From the NCBI GenBank assembly GCA_922989275.2, contig OV277857.1:115682231-115746230 (forward strand): DNA of 64,000 nt, given 5' to 3'. The stretch comes from Gari tellinella. Its lineage: Eukaryota; Mollusca; Bivalvia; Cardiida; Psammobiidae. The translations under genes and the position numbers were made by a program. Below the pieces are notes generated by a model. It did no database searches. It saw only the letters and a list, made by a program, of their open reading frames with translations, and was not told the origin of the DNA. Below, piece by piece: positions 1 through 11,520 of this stretch (the stretch's first letter is position 1; each line of letters opens with the position of its first letter).

Positions 1-975
1 GAACGCTGTACAGTTACATACAATGAAAGCGAGTTTGACTCTTGAAATCGGAGATACATGAACTAATACGTTATATCTATTACAAACAGGTTTGGACCAG
101 ATCAGACGCCAGGTAAGTCATACAAAATCATACAAGTATATTTTTCTACATTTCTTAGATTTCGTTTGTGTTTCATTTCGTTTAAACAGGAAAAAAATAA
201 CACAGTATCCACTCTACGTTGCCAATAGATAGTACATCAGAATCCCGAGTAGCGTAAATAGGCAGTATGACCACGATATTCTGTAAGGTTGGTGACCAAT
301 TGATCATACTGTGGTCAGAAGCTGCATTGCAATTTATCTGCGATAATTGCAAACTCAACTGATTGTAGATTTTGTGTCCAGTACTTTATATGGCGCTTGA
401 AATGCATTTAACGCCTTGTTAATATAAAGAACTTGGATTTAATCATAGTTGAATAACATGTTGTGGCTTTATGATGCAATGTTAGCTCACTATTCATCAG
501 TCAAAGATTTCTGTCCTGGCAGTTTCAATGTCAAGTCGTAGACACACACATCACTAAACTGGGCTACAAAAACACATGTATGTGAGAATCGCCATTAACG
601 CATTGTCCCCTGAAACTTCATTGGACAATAATAATTTCCAAAAAATCCTAATCCACTTTTGACTATTTAGAGTTTTGTTTATACAATATAAAGCAAAATG
701 ATAAAACGTGCAGACCGTGGTCATATGTTCCACAGTGTTTGCATAGCACCAGTGTATTGTTCACGTGTTTATTGTTTGTAAAAACTGAACTACTTTGTAC
801 TAGGGTTTAATGAGTTTAGCCTGCTGAATTAACTTAGGTTTAATTGGCTTAATTTACTATGGTTGGAATAGAACTTTTACTCTAAAGAAGTTAAACAAAT
901 TTTCGAAATTAATGTAGGGACATCACTTTAAAAGATATTTATATCTGTATAATTTTTTTAACCTTTTCACTGAAC
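1..975. other. Unassigned AT-rich flank with an old family-I fragment
   Basis: No gene is recognised here. Positions about 597-760 resemble a worn family-I MITE: a 'cattgtcccctgaaac' start, a stretch around 'ccacttttgactattta', then a damaged 'cagaccgtggtcatatg...cacagtgtttgcatag' core. A 'tttggaccagatcagacgcc' fragment near 91-110 is half of the shared hairpin described under family A. The rest shows no clear repeat or coding signal. Confidence 0.4.
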
Positions 976-1158
976 TGTGGTGAGAGCCGGGATCCGTCTG
1001 GTCCCGGAGAATGGGAAGTCTGCACAGGAGAGTTGCGCGAGGAGCCGGGATGCAGCAAGTGATTCGGCGCACAACCCTGCCAGCCACGAGGGAGAGCAGA
1101 CGAGCGGAAACCGCGAGTCTGAATGTATATATTCATTGTATTGGGGCCTAATACAACA
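976..1158 (+). repeat. 5' LTR of the 976-3402 element
   Basis: Direct repeat TGTGGTGAG...ATACAACA. It is GC-rich in its first 150 bases and AT-rich at its end, which holds 'tgtatatattc'. It differs from the right LTR by four substitutions (for example 'gtctggt' here against 'gtcgggt'). Confidence 0.85.
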
Positions 1159-1159
1159 A

Positions 1160-1173
1160 TGGTGTCAGAACTG
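1160..1173 (+). promoter_or_regulatory. Primer-binding site, tRNA-Leu-like
   Basis: TGGTGTCAGAACTG starts one base after the 5' LTR. The first 11 bases are what the 3' end of an animal tRNA-Leu (ending ...TTCTGACACCA) would pair with; the last bases fit less well. This is the minus-strand DNA priming site for reverse transcription. Confidence 0.7.
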
Positions 1174-3207
1174 TTGCAAAAGAATCAACGCAGTTGCGAC
1201 CAGCAACCTGACTGTTTGAAGACTGCTATTTAGGTAGCGGTAGATTCTTATTTAAGGCGAGTTTGTTGTCGAACATTCTCCTTGGCTTTTCCGTTGCCAT
1301 TTTCGGCGGCGGACCTCGGACAAATTTCAAGATCTAATTTTTAATGGCAATTTGTATTTGTATTTTCTTTATTTTTTCATGAGGGGGAAGAGAGAGAATG
1401 GAATACAAATTGAGAGTTGTCTTAATTTCGCTGAACTTGCCTAGATGCTCAGATTTATTGTGTTGACTCTATGGTTTCTGGTTGTGTCTGACAGGCTAGG
1501 CAGCAGAGGAGACCAGTCTGCTGTGTCATCTGAAATCCCTTTCAAGCAAGTTCTTTCCGTAAACTCCGAAGCCGGCACAAGTAGTTTCACTCAATGTGCA
1601 TGCAAGCTGCCAGTGTAAGGGGGACCGAGTGATCAGACTCTCTCCCCAGGGCGTCCAGCCTTTCTAGATGGCTTTCTTAGTGTACAGATGGGCATTTGGT
1701 GTTTTTGGCAGGGTATGCTGGACAGTGCAGACAGGACGTCATGTCTGTACGGGAGCCGCATGCACTCCTGAAAGTCACAAGGATGTTTTGTACGCAGTGA
1801 AAGTAAACTGGAAAGGAATCTTGTTGCAAAACGAAGAGCTGCATGTCTTTGGCTACACTTGTGCTGGGGAGAAGATAAGGAAAGGGATGGGAGGTTGTGC
1901 CCGGTGGTGCATTTGACGGGAGAGCCTGTTCAAATTGAACTGCCGTTAATAAATGATTGGCTAGTCACGGATTAAGACAGTCTTAATAGCAAAGTAGAGG
2001 GATGTTGAGAGTGGTCAACAGAGCATTGGGTTTAGAGGAGCTCCTGCTTCATTTGCTATGTACAGCTCTTGTCGGCTCAATTTAGAGAAGTTGAGCATGG
2101 AGAAGCCATGTTAGCTTTCCTGTTGTGGAGACCATTAGATGTTTATTCTGACCACTTAAGATGAGGATTTCGAGAGTCAAAGGAACAGCTGGGTGAGATT
2201 GTCGGGGGGACAGTCTAATTGATTACCGTTTTGAGATTGGAATTGCGTATGTATACGTATATGTAGACGTATACGTTGTCGTCGTCACTCTATTAAAGAC
2301 AACAGTTGTCACCGTCACTCCAAAGGCAATTATACTGCAGTTTTAATGGTCAATTACCTGGTTTGTTGCGATCATGTTATTGTGGATGTATTGATGTCGT
2401 CACTCCCAAGGTCAATACTGCAATAGTCATGTGGGAACGCAACTGGATAGTTGTCTTGTTGACTGGAATGGGAAAGCCCAAAGAGAATTTGGGGGTCCTT
2501 CCTAGAAGATGTGGATGTTAGGTAGTGGCATTGATAGACAGGTCTTTTCCTTTGGCCATGGAATGTAAGACAGTCTGGTAAATCAATGGGGACCTACTGT
2601 GGTCATTCACGGGCAACCTGAGGGAATCTAATCATAACCAGATGAGTAAAAGTGGCAAGCCAGAAGATACAATAATGGTTGACACATGTGCTGACTAATA
2701 TTGTAGAGGATTTTGGTTGAGCAAAAGAGCTTCAGCAGTACAGGAAGTAGCAGGATCTAGACACCTCAGCAGATTTGTTATTGAAGATCTACTTTGGTGG
2801 GCGGTGAACAGTCAATTGCTGTGAGGAACTCCTTAGTATTGGGGGGAGTTTGGTTGGCACCTGGATAGGACAGCCAGGGACCTGGGATGCAGAGGAGAGC
2901 TCGGGAGCACCAGGAGGCCAGGACCCTGTGAGGTCCAGGTGGAGCAGAGGTGCCGGTTTTCCTGTGAACCGGGTTGATATCCGACGTTGGTGGAGGTCAA
3001 GTGCTTATGGAGTAGATCGACTCAATTTGCCGTTGAGTTCAATCTAAGAGGTCCTTATCCGAGGAGGATCTCTGATGCCTTGACAAAAGTTGCTGCCTGA
3101 GAGGCAACAGGAGGGTCGAAGGGGGACAGGGGGACTGTTATCCAGCATGGCCAGGTGTTGGATACAAAGAAACAGGAGGCAGCCCGGAGCCTTATCCTCA
3201 AAGATAA
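1174..3207 (+). other. Non-coding interior of the LTR element
   Basis: No frame runs beyond about 82 codons (1668-1916), and that translation has no motif I know. The phrase 'gtcgtcactc...aaggcaattatactgcag' recurs imperfectly near 2290-2340 and 2396-2430, a small internal duplication. Base composition is richer in G than the surrounding DNA. It may be a wholly non-coding cargo or a decayed polyprotein region; I cannot tell which. Confidence 0.6.
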
Positions 3208-3219
3208 AGTGGGGAGGAG
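3208..3219 (+). promoter_or_regulatory. Polypurine tract before the 3' LTR
   Basis: AGTGGGGAGGAG abuts the TGTGG start of the right LTR. A purine run in this place primes plus-strand DNA synthesis in LTR retrotransposons. Confidence 0.7.
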
Positions 3220-3402
3220 TGTGGTGAGAGCCGGGATCCGTCGGGTCCCGGAGAATGGGAAGTCTGCACAGGAGAGTTGCGCGAGGAGCCTGGATGCAGC
3301 AAGTGATTCGGCGCACAACCCTGCCAGCCACGATGGAGAGCAGACGAGCGGAAACCGTGAGTCTGAATGTATATATTCATTGTATTGGGGCCTAATACAA
3401 CA
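3220..3402 (+). repeat. 3' LTR of the 976-3402 element
   Basis: Same 183-bp repeat as the 5' LTR, followed at once by GAAC, the duplicated target. Confidence 0.85.
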
Positions 3403-3406
3403 GAAC

Positions 3407-4440
3407 ATTGTGTTAACCTCTTTCACCGCGTCAACATTGCAAGACATATTGACATGATTACGTCAATGCGCGTCTGATGAGGCGCCAAGCTGATTGCAGG
3501 CCCTTCGTTGGTGGAAAAGCTAATGTTCATCTTGTTTAAAAGAGTTTTATAGAGTTTTTACAGCTTTAATGTTTTAAGCGGCAGTATTTGATGCAATCTT
3601 TTCGCAGATATCTGTATTGACTATCAACCGACTATATTTCCTGTTTTTGAAAAGAACATGTTTTAAGCAAATTGAAACTACAGCTGTAGAAAAACGCGGT
3701 ATATCTGCGCCTGATCAGACCTAACGTGTTTAAAATTCTGATTAAAATGAATAGAAAACAATTGCAAGGTTTACGTTGTGGTAGCGCTTTGTCTATCCTG
3801 TAGCACAAAAGGTAGGACGTTTTATGTCCCAATAAACCGGTCAAGCTACAACAATTGTTTTCATTGCAAATTGTTTGGAGCAAGACCAGACGCCGGGTAA
3901 CCCGGCCTCTGACTAGGCTCTAAACTGTTTGCCTCTAAATTTTAACCAAACTGTCATGTCGAAATCGTAATTTTCTACATTCAATTGCCATGCGTTTGCG
4001 TTTCGTTTGCATCTTAATGTGAAAGAATAACATTTTCTCTATAGCAATAACCTGGGTTCATTGTAGCGACCTGACCCTGTAGTATTAGTACATACGATCC
4101 ATCAAATCTAACCATTTCCCTGCAACAAGTGTCAGTGGCATGCAATGTTAAGTTTCAATGCTTTTGACTTGAGGGATTTGCGTGTCTGTTTCCAGTTATA
4201 GACTCATTTTTGTCGGGAAAAACATACCGGTACGCGCACATGAGCCTATAGGGTGATTACAATGCGACAAAGGGGCTATACTTGGAATATCAATGATAGA
4301 GATACAATTGGTAATAGATTTAACGAGATCAGCTTCAATGCAAACGAAACTCAAAGGCAATATAATTCAAAGAAGAAAATTAAGTTTTTTTTTTATAATA
4401 TTGACGACAGCTAGGAGCCTGATCAGATGCCGCGTTATCA
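3407..4440. other. Unassigned; old family-B remnant at 3840-4065
   Basis: Within 3840-4065 there is a worn copy of the shared hairpin ('agaccagacgccgggtaacccggcctctgac') followed by 'cattcaattgccatgcgtttgcgtttcg' and 'gaaagaataaca', the interior and right end of family B (see 19966). Neither outer end is intact. The remainder shows nothing recognisable. Confidence 0.4.
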
Positions 4441-4442
4441 AG

Positions 4443-4690
4443 GGCAACAGTAATGCCATTCACCCCTAAAACTTTTAATGGACAATTCCAATTTCAAAAT
4501 GAGTCTTGTCCATTTTTGACTATTTAGGGTTTATTTTAAAAAAACATGTATATTTCAAAATGACAAACAGTGTAGACCCTGCTCAGAGGGCTCCTTAGGG
4601 AGCCCTTTGATCAGGGTTTACACTATTTGCATGGGACAAGTGTAATCCTCATATGCACACTAAAGGAAATATAAGCTTCAAAGGTGGCGA
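4443..4690. mobile_element. Family-I MITE, reversed, worn ends
   Basis: Carries the family-I core palindrome: 'gtgtagaccctgctcagagggctcc' mirrored by 'ggagccctttgatcagggtttacac', around 4579-4632. The flanking 'cttttaatggacaattcc' and 'tgtaatcctcata' segments match the intact copies at 41739 and 52228. Flanking TTAA is not preserved. Confidence 0.6.
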
Positions 4691-4912
4691 ATATATTATT
4701 CTATTCCGTTTAAGCGCAAACGAAACACTGACGCAATTCAAAAAAAAGAAATATTACAATTTTAAAAACTTCTATTGATTTATTTTAATATGGGCGGCAA
4801 ACAGTTTTGAACATTATCAGACACCAGATTACTCTGCATTGGTAATAGTACCATGGCAATATGTTATTTGGAATGATAATATTTTCTCCACTGTTCTCGT
4901 CTCACAATGTCT

Positions 4913-5129
4913 TACAGTGGAGAATACGTTATTCTTTCCCATTAAACGCGTTTACGCTTAATCTATTATTTCTATTTACCGGCGTCTGATCTGGCTTCAA
5001 ACTGTTTTCCACTATGATTAAAATGAATAGTCAGAATTGTCAAAAATGTGTCCTTTTCTACAATTTATTGCAATGCGTTTGTGCTTCGTTTGCGTTTAAA
5101 AGGTAAATAATAATGTTTTATCCAATGTA
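4913..5129 (+). mobile_element. Family-B MITE, old copy
   Basis: Begins TACAGTGGAGAATACG and runs through 'cccattaaacgcgtttacgc' to a damaged right end 'ttatccaatgta'. The left arm of the central hairpin is missing; only 'ccggcgtctgatctggc' remains. Non-autonomous. Confidence 0.6.
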
Positions 5130-5414
5130 CTTGTCTTACAATGTCTTACGACATAATTGATATAAAACATCCCTTAACCGAAACCATTATAAACCACAAC
5201 CATTCATTCTCGTTTCGAAAAGGCTTGGTACTCAGAGCTTTCACTGTATTTATATATACTTTAGTAGCCCCAAGTGAATTGATTTAGGCATCAAGGTAAG
5301 ATAAAAATAACAAATAAATAAACTTCTGTGCCATTTAAATTGCAGTTTGCTATCAAATATAGGCAATATAAATGCAAATATCTTCAGTGTTTGATTCTTT
5401 TGTTTTCATCGCTT

Positions 5415-5600
5415 GTAAGTTACAGTAGAATATTTACATTTGCTCCATTCAAATCCATTGAAAAAATGCCGTTTTATTCGTGTAAACGCTATTTTTCGAG
5501 AGGGCAAGACTTGTTAATACGTTTCGAAGAGGAGGCGGGACATACGCATTTTTCATTCGCGAACAATTCTTTGGAACTTGGACAGCAAACATTTATCGGT
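5415..5600 (+). repeat. Dispersed repeat with open frame (FSRG copy 1)
   Basis: The frame from the ATG at 5466 reads MPFYSCKRYFSRGQDLLIRF then EEE. The minus strand at 59090-59265 encodes a related string with SYRRNFSRGRDLWICFAEE. Nucleotide similarity extends upstream of the ATG in both copies ('atatttacatt...ccattc'), so this is a DNA repeat, not just a shared peptide. I recognise no protein family. It could be a fragment of a transposon gene or of a duplicated host exon. Confidence 0.45.
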
Positions 5601-6036
5601 TTTTACAAAGTTTGTTCTTAACCGATATATGCCTACCTATAAGCGGAAACCATGATTCCCGACTTAAATTCCACTTTATTAATTAGACAAATTGCAAGAA
5701 TATTGATATATCTTATAAACAGCAGCTGTCTGCATTTCTTTATGACAAAAAAACCGATATGTATATCCTAATTTAAAAATGACGTCTCTTTCAAATGACG
5801 TCAAATCGGCATTTTTGCGCCAAACTGTCAAGTTGTTGACTTTAGAATATATACAATGGAACTTATTTTTTGCATTCGAATGTACAAAGCTTCAGTAATT
5901 CGGTCATGGCTGTTCCTTATTTGGTACACATTATTTGTGTTATCAATCTCTTATATGGATTAAACATACATGCGTACTAGCAAAGTGTTAATTTAATATC
6001 AGAAATTATAGCAAATATATTGTAAATATAAGAAAT

Positions 6037-6160
6037 GACTTTATTGTTTTCGGCGTTCAAGCGAAATAAACGACAGAAAATTATCGACAAATTAACCATG
6101 AATCGCGCTCCGATAATTTTCTGTAGTGTATTTCGCTTGAACGCCGAAAATAAATATGTT
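6037..6160. repeat. Inverted repeat with about 45-bp arms
   Basis: Left arm 'tgttttcggcgttcaagcga' and right arm 'tcgcttgaacgccgaaaata' enclose about 25 bases. The middle ('aacgacagaaaattatcg', 'ccatgaatcgcgct') is also present at 59065-59115, at the end of the FSRG repeat. The two elements are therefore related, with one side copied in reverse here. Confidence 0.6.
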
Positions 6161-7388
6161 CTTAAGAAGACACTATTTTTCCCTTTAAACATAACTAAAC
6201 CAAAAGACAATGCATTACAATGCAGAAATTGGCACCTTTTGAAAATATATCCCGTCGTCTGATGTTTGCAATGAAAATAATTGTTTAAGCATAAATGCGA
6301 TTTTTGGGAAGCAATAAGGTCTCCCCCACTGCATTGTATGAAAGGTCTGGTAGACTTTAATCTGTGTTATTAAAAAGTCGTGGTTGATGAAAGATGAAAG
6401 TAAATAAAAATATTTTACTTTGTTTTCAATATTCAATTAGTCAATGTATTCAAGATTAAAAATTGCACTGCCATTATACCGTCTGCTTAAAAATATTGTC
6501 TACCTTCATTGTTAGAAATGAAGTGGAAATATTTTCTTCAATTGAGGAGTAAATTAAAGGCGTAATAAGACGTATAAACGGTAAAGCATAACGTTTACTC
6601 TACTGTTCAAATAATTTGTTTTAGTGGTAGTAAAATCAAGATTTCACTGTTACCATTTAAAGGAAGTAGAATTATTTTATTGTGAAGAAATTCAACACAC
6701 GATCTAAATTTAGTTTGAAAGTGTGTCAAGAGACCTATAACCGCCTCTGTAATGTTTTACAAATGCAAAGTGGTTCGACATTAATCTCGAAAGCGAGAAT
6801 AAAATTGGGTATCTAGGATTGTCGAAATAATAACTACATAGAACAAACATTTAATAAACGTTCTTTGGTGAAGTATATTTTAAAGTCGAGCTTCTCTAGA
6901 GTACCGTTAAGACGTTTTTCTCCTTTAAAACGCAAACGCAATTCAAAAAAATGTCCAACGCGTCATTGCCGACAGATTGTATCGAGTTCAGGTGCCGCGT
7001 GACGCTTCGTCTGACAAGTATCCAAACATATGAAACTCGTATATATATTTTGTCGATTTAAAATTCTTAAATGTTGTGTTTGGGAAAAAACTGCAGACGC
7101 ACTATGCAGCAGACGATATTTTATATGCGAAAAGTTTAAACTCGCGGTTGAATGTGGCGTCAAAGGAATAGGATAGAATAAATCCAACTAGGCCTAAATG
7201 TAACACAACCTTTTTATCACCTTTCATCACAATTTTCACAACATATAGATTTACACTGTGGCACTTTACGGACATACTATAGTATAGACTCGTTTGAAAT
7301 ATGGTAAAACTATAGCATGGACAAATGTTGGTCACAAACATGTAGCACTATAACATGAGATAGTGCTACTTTCATCATCAAGACTTTG
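6161..7388. other. No recognisable feature
   Basis: AT-rich sequence with stops in all frames. A short 'tttaaaacgcaaacgcaatt' at 6925-6945 resembles the inner arm of family B but nothing else of it remains. Confidence 0.4.
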
Positions 7389-7635
7389 TTAACCATTTCA
7401 CTCTCAATGACGCCATCAAGCGCGTTTGCAAACAGTTTGGGTCCTGATCAGACGCCGCGTAACGCGGCGTCTGGTCAGAACCCAAACTGTTTGACACTCT
7501 TATCTATATCTATTAAGTCATACAACCTTAAACCTAACTTTGAAACTTGTCTTGCAGACAACATTACTGAGGCAGACGACAATAAAGTGGTGAAGGGGTA
7601 AAAATCTCCCAAATAATTTAGTCATGAAAGGGTAA
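7389..7635 (+). mobile_element. Family-A MITE (TTAA type)
   Basis: Starts TTAACCATTTCACTCTC and ends 'catgaaagggtaaa'. Centre: the hairpin 'ctgatcagacgccgcg' / 'cgcggcgtctggtcag' flanked by 'aaacagtttggg' and 'cccaaactgttt'. Then 'gcagacaacattactgaggc', close to the shared 'gcagacgac' module. About 247 bp, no coding capacity. The TTAA boundary and CCCTTT end suggest a piggyBac-like transposase moved it (inference). Confidence 0.8.
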
Positions 7636-8002
7636 ATGTCAGCCATGTAGGTGAACTCACGGTCATGGACACTTATGACATCACTGGTGATAAAATGTCG
7701 CAAACGCGGTTCTCAATAACACGAAACAGATTCAACAAATTATCAGACTGTTTTTAAGGTGGACATTTCTACATGTATTGTATTACGGTGGCATTTAGTT
7801 TGATTAATCTATTTCCCCTAATAATGTGTATGTGATGATGAAAGCTAATCACATGTTACAGTGTTCCGTCTCTACAACCACCCCCGGACAACACTTCCCG
7901 CCTTACAACAATGTTTTCCGCTGTTTTCTAAATAACACAAACAAATTATTTCTTACGCCTTCACTGTCATTTGCTGTTTTTTTTCTAATAGTTACGTATT
8001 TG
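7636..8002. other. Unassigned, with a family-C fragment
   Basis: 7856-7925 reads 'tacagtgttccgtctctacaa...ccggacaacacttcccgcc', a reversed end of a family-C MITE cut off before its hairpin. Nothing else is recognised. Confidence 0.4.
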
Positions 8003-10810
8003 ACATTTGACCCCGACTTCAATTATAGAAAAATAATTCCTGAAATAAAATTCAATACTTCATCAATTTACGACTTCCACATTTGTTCTTATAGTACATC
8101 CGAGGATGTCGTACGGTCACGGTTGCAACCCTGTAACTTTGTCCATGACCTTCAACTTCCGTTATAGCCTAATCGTGTCCTAGGAACTTTGACTATACAA
8201 TGTAAGTTAAGGAATCAAAATATGTGTGTGAATACATCTTTGGATGACACATTGTCATGTACCTCTTTAACCTCAGTGTGACATTGACATTGAGTTTATA
8301 ATTCAAATGATACAAAATTTGTCCTTAGCATGTGTCCCCTACCACGTCAGCTAACAACGAAAACACCTAACATTTACTTCATATCATTCAAGGACTTTTT
8401 TCTTTACAAGACCTGTTGTTAGAGAGGAAATGAAATACACTGGTGCATTATACTTTTAATACCCTTACTGTATCTATTACCCAAAATATATATGTTATGA
8501 CGTATTACAGTTCATTAAACTAGTAACACGGTACATTATATCCAAATTCACACAATTTACACATAAGGGGAAATGATATTTCAAAACCTGGTACTATTAC
8601 AATTTCTGGTATTACCGTCAGCACGCATTGAAATAAAACAGAAATGGTAATGGTTATTACAAAAATCTGAATAAGGGGAGATCCTTTGAAAGCACAGAAA
8701 ACAAAGCAAATACTGAAAATTGCAGACTCTGTTGAATTGAGTCTGTTCATGAGCAATACTGAAATATGCAACAGTGCTCACGCCCCCTAGCACCGGCTTA
8801 AGCGGAATTCAACTTTCAATTGTAAATGCGCTGAAATCAATGATTCCAAAGGACCAGAAAGTATAACAACACTGAGAATGAAGTACGGGGCGACTTTTTA
8901 CAGCCGCCACACAAGCATTTAACATCTGCTGTTGTGAATTATATAAATCTGAATAAGGGAAACGGTTCAAACCCTGATGAAATTGTAATTTTAGTTGGCT
9001 AAGTCAACAGGAAATGTAATTAAATATGAATATAATTTTTGTCAAGTGTATTGGATCAAGAGCAGATTTGTCTAAACAATGTCATAAAGTTTTGTTACGT
9101 GGCTTAAATTGGAATAAGATTAAATTTGCCTAAACATACTCTACATCTCTGTTATTAACAAAACACGCCCTAAATTCATTTCATATCAATCAAGAAATGT
9201 TCAGAAGCGACCTTTTACAAAGCAGTAGTTATTACAATTCTTGATATTTTTGTCAACATGTTGCACAATGAATCAGAAACTGTAATGATTATTTCAAATA
9301 TTGTTGATATTTCAATTCAAATGTTATAGTCAACAGGGAATGTAATACATTTAAAATGATAGACACTTTTCACAAACCGATTTGATAACTTATCAGTATT
9401 ATCTTAACATATTCTACAGCTATGTTATAACGACAAAAAATCTTACATTCGCTTCAGATCATTGCACAATTAGCAAGAAGATAGTTAGAAGAAAACTGTT
9501 GCCCGTGAGATAACCTAATATACTGAGGCGTTATACTTTTGATATGAAAAAATACGATTCTTCTCCAAAATACATAATTGATTAAGAAGAACAGTTCGTT
9601 CATATAGTTACATGGTGCATGATTTTTACATAAAATACTTTATTCATAATTAAGAATTATATTTCAATGATTATTGTTATTACAATTCCGGTTATTACAT
9701 TCAATAGACACAGCATTCAAACCGGAATTGTAATAATCATCACAAACCCTGTTAAAATATCAATTTCAAGGGGCAAAGTCAACAGGAAATGTAATAAAAT
9801 TTAAAGTGTTTTTGACAAAGTAATTTGATCAAGATTAGCATGAGCTACAACGCTGTTACTAACAAAAACACATTATATTGCTTCAGATTATTCAACTTTG
9901 TGGCAGAAGCGATTTTGTGCACGACCTGTTGTCCAACGCTAAATCAAACACAGTGAGGCATTATACTGTTAATATCAAAAGTGTAATTGTTTTCTTAAAT
10001 ATATATGTGATGAAGCGGAACAGTTCATTCGATAGTCACATGGAAACTATATTCCAAAACATGTAATTTATACATAATTGGAAATGATATTTCAAAACCT
10101 GTTGTTATTACAACTTCTGTTATGACCTGCAACAGGCATTGTAATAACTGTTGACTCTGCCACCTGACATTGAAATTTCAACAGGGTTTGTTATAACTAT
10201 TGCAATGGTTATGAACTATCAACGGGGTTTGAAATATTTATTACCTTTCCTGGTCATGGTCAATGTCACAATAACCTGAAACTGGTAAGATATACTGAGC
10301 CATGCTAGGATTTAATCATTCAACAACGTTGGTGTCCGCTGCTGATAGGATAAAGGAAACATGTTCCGAACATTTTCTTCAGTGACTGAGGCCACTGTGG
10401 TCTGAAAGTTATATGAGAATCTACGCCATCCCATCATGTGCTCATACTTACACACTTCATATCCGTAACTGACGTGGTAGAGGACACAGGATAATGACAA
10501 GTTTTTTGTATAATTTGAGTTAAAAGCGCAATGTCAATGTTACACTGACATTAAAATGTTACATTGATACTGCGTCATCCAAAAATATATTTATATACAT
10601 GTTTTGTTTCATTGGCAGACATGGTATAGGTAAGTTACACTTAACAAACTTAGGCTGTAACTGAAGTTGCAGGTCATTGACAAAGCTGCAGGTTATTTAA
10701 AATGTCCGTGACCGTACGGCATCCTATTAGCATATTTTAAAGTCCTAGCAAGTGAAGTATAGAATTTTATTTCCAGGAAATTTTGATTCATATTTAAAGT
10801 CGGGTTCAGG
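8003..10810. mobile_element. Decayed composite element with inverted arms
   Basis: The left arm (about 8003-8205) and right arm (about 10619-10810) are inverted copies of each other: 'gccgtacggtcacgg' after reversal against 'gtcgtacggtcacgg', with matching 'aaataaaattc.atacttca' outside and 'cctgtaactttgtccatgacc' / 'cctgcagctttgtcaatgacc' inside. By eye they are roughly 70% alike. Between them lie worn copies of one unit. This suggests one old mobile element about 2.8 kb long, now without coding capacity. Class unknown. Confidence 0.55.
8330..10230. repeat. Four worn tandem units inside the composite element
   Basis: Anchor phrases recur at about 8330-8690, 9120-9320, 9400-9780 and 9840-10230: 'gttattaacaaaa', 'ttcagat.att', 'gaggcattatactgttaatatc' and 'gatatttcaaaacctg...ttattacaa'. 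Spacing is irregular (0.3-0.8 kb) because units have lost or gained sequence. No unit codes for anything recognisable. Confidence 0.5.
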
Positions 10811-11520
10811 TCACAGTGACCTTCAAATGGAACTCACAACAATAAAATTAAATTCAAAAATGTACACACCAAATATTTTGGTTTCTGTAATTGGAAACGG
10901 TTTAGGTTATTTTCTCTTTCAAGTTTTGGACTGACATCAGACTTCAAAGTCATGGTAACAATTTACTAAAAACTGTCCGTGAAACACCAAAATGCACATG
11001 TATTAACATGCAGATTTTAAAAAATCTAGTTGATGTTTTAAAGCAAACATATCAAAACATGCATCCTATCATTGTGGCCAAACACCAAGGATATAAGCTT
11101 CTGGTATGACACGTCAAGTGTTAAGGTCAAGATCATATTGGCCATCAAATGATATGTGACACCCTGCTTTACCAAGATGATTCACACGCTATTTAAATGT
11201 CCAGCTGATGTGGGGTAGAACTTATGCTGCTGATAAACATTTTGTATAAACGAGGTCAAAGGTTTAAAACAAGGTCAAGGTCATGGTTACCTAAAACTGT
11301 TACGGTACGATGTGCTATTCAAAGATGTACCTATACGACAAATTTGGAACCCCAAGCTGGTGTTGTGAAGGATATTTTTATCCAAACAACCATATTTCTT
11401 AAATTGAGGTCAAAGGTCAAGGTCAAAGTGACCTGAACATGTTACGGGACAACGAGTATTCCAAATATGTATTCATTCATAGGATATAAATTATTCCCGA
11501 GCAATAAGGACACGGACACG
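10811..11520 (+). repeat. 'aaggtca' rich repeat, two or more worn units
   Basis: Clusters of 'aggtcaaaggtcaaggtca' and 'ggtcacagtgacc' type at 10806-10822, 11250-11285 and 11405-11437, with 'gaaacaccaaaat' and 'gccaaacaccaagg' between them. It looks like an extension of the composite element to its left. Similar GGTCA-rich repeats are common in mollusc DNA (from memory). Confidence 0.45.

Larger units (their letters stand above)
976..3402 (+). mobile_element. Complete non-autonomous LTR retrotransposon (183-bp LTRs)
   Basis: Two direct repeats of 183 bp (976-1158 and 3220-3402) begin TGTGG and end ACAACA, the TG...CA rule of LTRs. The host bases GAAC occur just outside both ends (972-975 and 3403-3406), a 4-bp target duplication. 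A primer-binding site follows the left LTR and a purine tract precedes the right one. The LTRs differ at 4 of 183 positions by eye (about 98% identical), so the insertion is fairly recent. The 2.06-kb interior is broken in all frames and shows no gag, protease, RT, RNase H or integrase motif, so the element would need enzymes from a relative. LTR length and primer site recall Steamer-like elements, but without coding sequence the clade is inference. Confidence 0.85.

Noticed and set aside
3055..3447. Minus-strand frame of 130 codons
   Set aside because: It runs through the 3' LTR and its junction with host DNA, so it is a by-product of the LTR sequence.
7386..7601. Recurring peptide 'NSLGPDQTPRNAASGQ' in many short frames
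   Set aside because: It is the translation of the shared hairpin in families A, B, C and S; it appears on either strand and in any orientation, so it is not a conserved protein.
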